Positions 62,002 to 64,000 of a stretch of 64,000 bases of DNA are shown in pieces (position 1 is the first letter of the stretch; every line of letters starts with the position of its first letter). The notes under the pieces were generated by a model. The model searched no databases. It saw nothing but the letters and a program-made list of their open reading frames with translations, and was not told where the DNA came from. The DNA is taken from positions 1 through 64,000 of the forward strand of contig NZ_JAATOW010000010.1 in assembly GCF_011806405.1 (NCBI RefSeq), in the 5' to 3' direction. The position numbers and the translations under genes were made by a program. The stretch comes from Pseudooceanicola sp. HF7 (lineage in GTDB: Bacteria > Pseudomonadota > Alphaproteobacteria > Rhodobacterales > Rhodobacteraceae).

Positions 62002-62844
62002 ATGAAACTGCTTCGCTACGGCCCCGTGGGCGCTGAAAAGCCCGGGCTTCTGGATGCCGAAGGCAAGATGCGCGACATCTCGGCCATCGTTCCGGATATC
62101 GACGGTGCGGCGCTGACGCCCGAAGGGCTTGCGCGGATCGCTGCCGCTGATCTGGCCAGCCTGCCGCTGGTAGAAGGCGAGCCGCGTATCGGGTCCGCCA
62201 TCGCGCGGCCGGGCAAGTTCCTCTGCGTGGGTCTGAACTATTCCGACCACGCCAAGGAAACCGGCAAGGAACCCCCCGCGGAACCGATCCTCTTCATGAA
62301 GGCTACCTCGGCGCTCTGCGGACCCAATGATGATGTCGAGATCCCCCGCGGCTCGGACCGCACCGACTGGGAAGTCGAGCTGGGCATCGTGATCGGCAGC
62401 CGTGCAAAGTATGTCTCTGAAGAAGAGGCGCTGGATTACGTGGCCGGCTATGCGCTGGTCAACGACGTTTCCGAACGCCGCTTCCAGTCCGAACGCGGCG
62501 GCCAGTGGGTCAAGGGCAAGAGCCACGACACCTTCGGCCCGGTCGGTCCCTGGATGGTCACCAAGGACGAGATCGCGGATGTGCAGGACATCGCCCTGTG
62601 GCTGGACGTGGACGGCGAACGCCGCCAGACCGGCAACACCAACACGATGATCTTCGGCGTGGCGCATCTTGTGCATTACATCTCCCAGTTCATGACGCTG
62701 GAACCGGGTGACATCATCGCCACGGGCACGCCTCCGGGTGTGGGCCTTGGGATGAAGCCGCCGACCTTCCTCTCCGAAGGCCAGGTCGTGACCCTGGGCG
62801 CTGCGGGACTTGGCGAACAACGCCAGGTCATGGTGCAGGCATGA
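62002..62844 (+). CDS. Fumarylacetoacetate-hydrolase-family protein
   Basis: 280-residue FAH-family protein beginning MKLLRYGPVGAEKPGLLDAEG, with metal-binding region DWEVELGIVIG and NDVSERRFQ. Close in style to 2,4-diketo-3-deoxy-L-fuconate hydrolases, often labelled ureidoglycolate lyase. The next gene is an SDR of the matching dehydrogenase type. Exact sugar acid or keto acid not determined. Confidence 0.83.
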   Translation: MKLLRYGPVGAEKPGLLDAEGKMRDISAIVPDIDGAALTPEGLARIAAADLASLPLVEGEPRIGSAIARPGKFLCVGLNYSDHAKETGKEPPAEPILFMKATSALCGPNDDVEIPRGSDRTDWEVELGIVIGSRAKYVSEEEALDYVAGYALVNDVSERRFQSERGGQWVKGKSHDTFGPVGPWMVTKDEIADVQDIALWLDVDGERRQTGNTNTMIFGVAHLVHYISQFMTLEPGDIIATGTPPGVGLGMKPPTFLSEGQVVTLGAAGLGEQRQVMVQA

Positions 62845-63650
62845 GCGTCGACTTCCAAAAGGCCAAGGCTGCACTGACGGACCTGTCAGGCAAGACGGCC
62901 ATCGTGACAGGCGGTGCCCGTGGCCAGGGCGCCGTGGAAACGGAGCTTCTGGCCACCGCCGGTGCCTCCGTGTTGATCTGCGATGTCCTGGAAGAAGAAG
63001 GGCAGGCCCTTGAGGCCCGCCTGACCGCCGATGGGTTGCAGGCCAAGTTCCTCAAGCTCGACGTGACCTCCGAAGCGGGTTGGGCCGAGGCCATGGACCT
63101 GGTCAAGGACTGGACCGGCCGGCTGGATATCCTGGTCAACAATGCCGGGATCATCAACCGCAAGATCATCCGGGACATGTCCGTGGATGAATGGCGCAAG
63201 GTGCTGGACGTGAACGCGACCGGCGCTTTCATCGGCACCAAGCTGGCTGCGCCCCTGATGGCGGAAACCGGCGGCGGGAGCATCATCAACATCTCCTCCA
63301 ACAGCGGTTTCTCCGGTCACTACGATCCGGCCTATACCTCTTCGAAATGGGCATTGCGTGGTCTGACCCGGACGGCCGCGATGGAATTCGCCGAGGAAGG
63401 CATCCGGGTCAATGCGATCTGCCCCGGCCTGATCGTGACCGATCTGAACCGTGGTTCGGCGCACCTGGGCCCGATGATCGGCATGACGCCGATGCAGCGC
63501 GCCGGTGAAGCCGACGAGGTCGCCCAACTGGTGCTCTTCCTGGCTTCCGACGGCTCCGGCTTCATCACCGGTGAGGATTTCGTGGTCGACGGCGGGTTCA
63601 CCGCCGGATCCGGATACCGCCGCGTGGCGAAGGAAACCGGCATCCTCTGA
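62841..63650 (+). CDS. SDR-family oxidoreductase
   Basis: 269 residues with GGARGQGAV, NNAG, catalytic YTSSK and a C-terminal VDGGFTAGSGY. Start overlaps the FAH stop (ATGA). Together with the FAH-family protein it could oxidise then hydrolyse a 2-keto-3-deoxy sugar acid, a pattern known from non-phosphorylative L-fucose or L-rhamnose degradation. Confidence 0.87.
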   Translation: MSVDFQKAKAALTDLSGKTAIVTGGARGQGAVETELLATAGASVLICDVLEEEGQALEARLTADGLQAKFLKLDVTSEAGWAEAMDLVKDWTGRLDILVNNAGIINRKIIRDMSVDEWRKVLDVNATGAFIGTKLAAPLMAETGGGSIINISSNSGFSGHYDPAYTSSKWALRGLTRTAAMEFAEEGIRVNAICPGLIVTDLNRGSAHLGPMIGMTPMQRAGEADEVAQLVLFLASDGSGFITGEDFVVDGGFTAGSGYRRVAKETGIL

Positions 63651-63659
63651 AAATGAAAA

Positions 63660-63686
63660 GGCCCCGACTTTCCGAAAGTCGGGGCC
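63660..63686. terminator. Bidirectional intrinsic terminator
   Basis: GGCCCCGACTTT (63660-63671) and AAAGTCGGGGCC (63675-63686), loop CCG. Followed by TCTTT on the plus strand and TTTTCATTTTC on the minus strand, so it ends both the SDR and the MarR gene transcripts. Confidence 0.88.
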
Positions 63687-63704
63687 TCTTTGATTGCTTC
63701 GAGA

Positions 63705-64000
63705 TTACTTGGCGGCTTTCTGGCGGACATCCAGCATGATGGAGATCCCCCGCGCCGCATCCGCTTCCGAGACATTGTGGAACATCTCGTCGATCCAGCG
63801 CAGATGCTCGACCGTCATTTCATCCATCAAGGTGCGCCCCTTGTCGGTGATGCGCACCAGGAAGGCGCGGCGATCCGTGGCCAGGTTCTGGCGCTCTGCA
63901 AGGCCTTCGGACACAAGGCGGTCGACGACGCCGGTCACATTGCCGTTGGAAACGACAAGGTGCTGTGACAGCTCGCTCATCTTCATGCCGGCGGGCTCTG
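63705..64000 (-). CDS. MarR-family transcriptional regulator (5' end outside window)
   Basis: C-terminal part of a MarR regulator. The recognition helix and wing are seen in MSELSQHLVVSNGNVTGV and RQNLATDRRAFLVRIT. The frame continues upstream beyond the right edge (PAG before MKMSEL), so about the first 50 residues are missing. Confidence 0.87.
   Translation of the reverse strand, partial: EPAGMKMSELSQHLVVSNGNVTGVVDRLVSEGLAERQNLATDRRAFLVRITDKGRTLMDEMTVEHLRWIDEMFHNVSEADAARGISIMLDVRQKAAK

Overview
The window looks like part of a large plasmid or chromid of a marine-type alphaproteobacterium, most likely a Rhodobacteraceae (Roseobacter group) member. The reasons are the high G+C content, a complete repA-repB-repC replication and partition module with its antisense RNA, RepC and RepB sequences of Rhodobacterales type, and a dense set of ABC-transport and catabolic operons. 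No transposase, integrase, tRNA, rRNA or CRISPR array was recognised.

Layout. 0-0.9 kb: start of a MoxR-type ATPase running off the left edge. 1.6-5.3 kb: repABC module on the minus strand, with two perfect 16-bp palindromes at the 3' end of repC (candidate centromere sites) and a counter-transcribed RNA between repB and repC. 5.6-8.6 kb: an Old-Yellow-Enzyme/demethylase-type flavoenzyme and a TetR regulator that share a matching promoter box. 8.7-9.5 kb: non-coding stretch with a long hairpin, five 11-bp tandem repeats and a terminator. 9.5-47.3 kb: a very large catabolic island of about 29 genes. 47.6-55.7 kb: an OmpA-like protein and a complete Mrp-type Na+/H+ antiporter. 55.9-59.7 kb: an AraC regulator divergent from an SDR, a styrene/indole-type flavin monooxygenase and its flavin reductase. 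59.7-63.7 kb: a DadA-like oxidase, a cupin, a fumarylacetoacetate-hydrolase-family protein and an SDR. The right edge holds part of a MarR regulator.

The main observation is that the catabolic island appears to be one regulon. A 25-bp motif built as TGTTCG-N5-CGAACA-N2-TGTNCG, or a recognisable variant, occurs nine times between 9.5 and 44.3 kb. Eight copies lie directly in front of operons, including one in front of the only IclR-family regulator gene in the window. The ninth lies before a stretch with no convincing gene. The operons marked this way are: an ATP-NAD-kinase-like gene with two GcvP-like genes; a sugar-type ABC transporter followed by an omega-aminotransferase, an aldolase-family protein and two SDRs; an opine-oxidase-like set; a TIM-barrel/aldolase/ene-reductase set; a second DadA-like oxidase; a succinate-semialdehyde-dehydrogenase-like gene with an SDR; a hydrolase plus dipeptide-type ABC transporter operon; and a polar amino-acid ABC transporter. 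Together they suggest uptake, hydrolysis, FAD-dependent C-N oxidation and breakdown of an unidentified nitrogenous compound, possibly an opine-like, N-substituted or imino amino acid.

The GcvPA/GcvPB-like pair keeps the cofactor lysine but has lost several sequence motifs of true glycine decarboxylase. It stands next to a COG3199-type kinase-like protein with no gcvT or gcvH in the window, so it may catalyse an undescribed PLP reaction. All three substrate-binding-protein genes of the island are followed by a strong stem-loop before the permease genes, which would allow the binding proteins to be made in excess.
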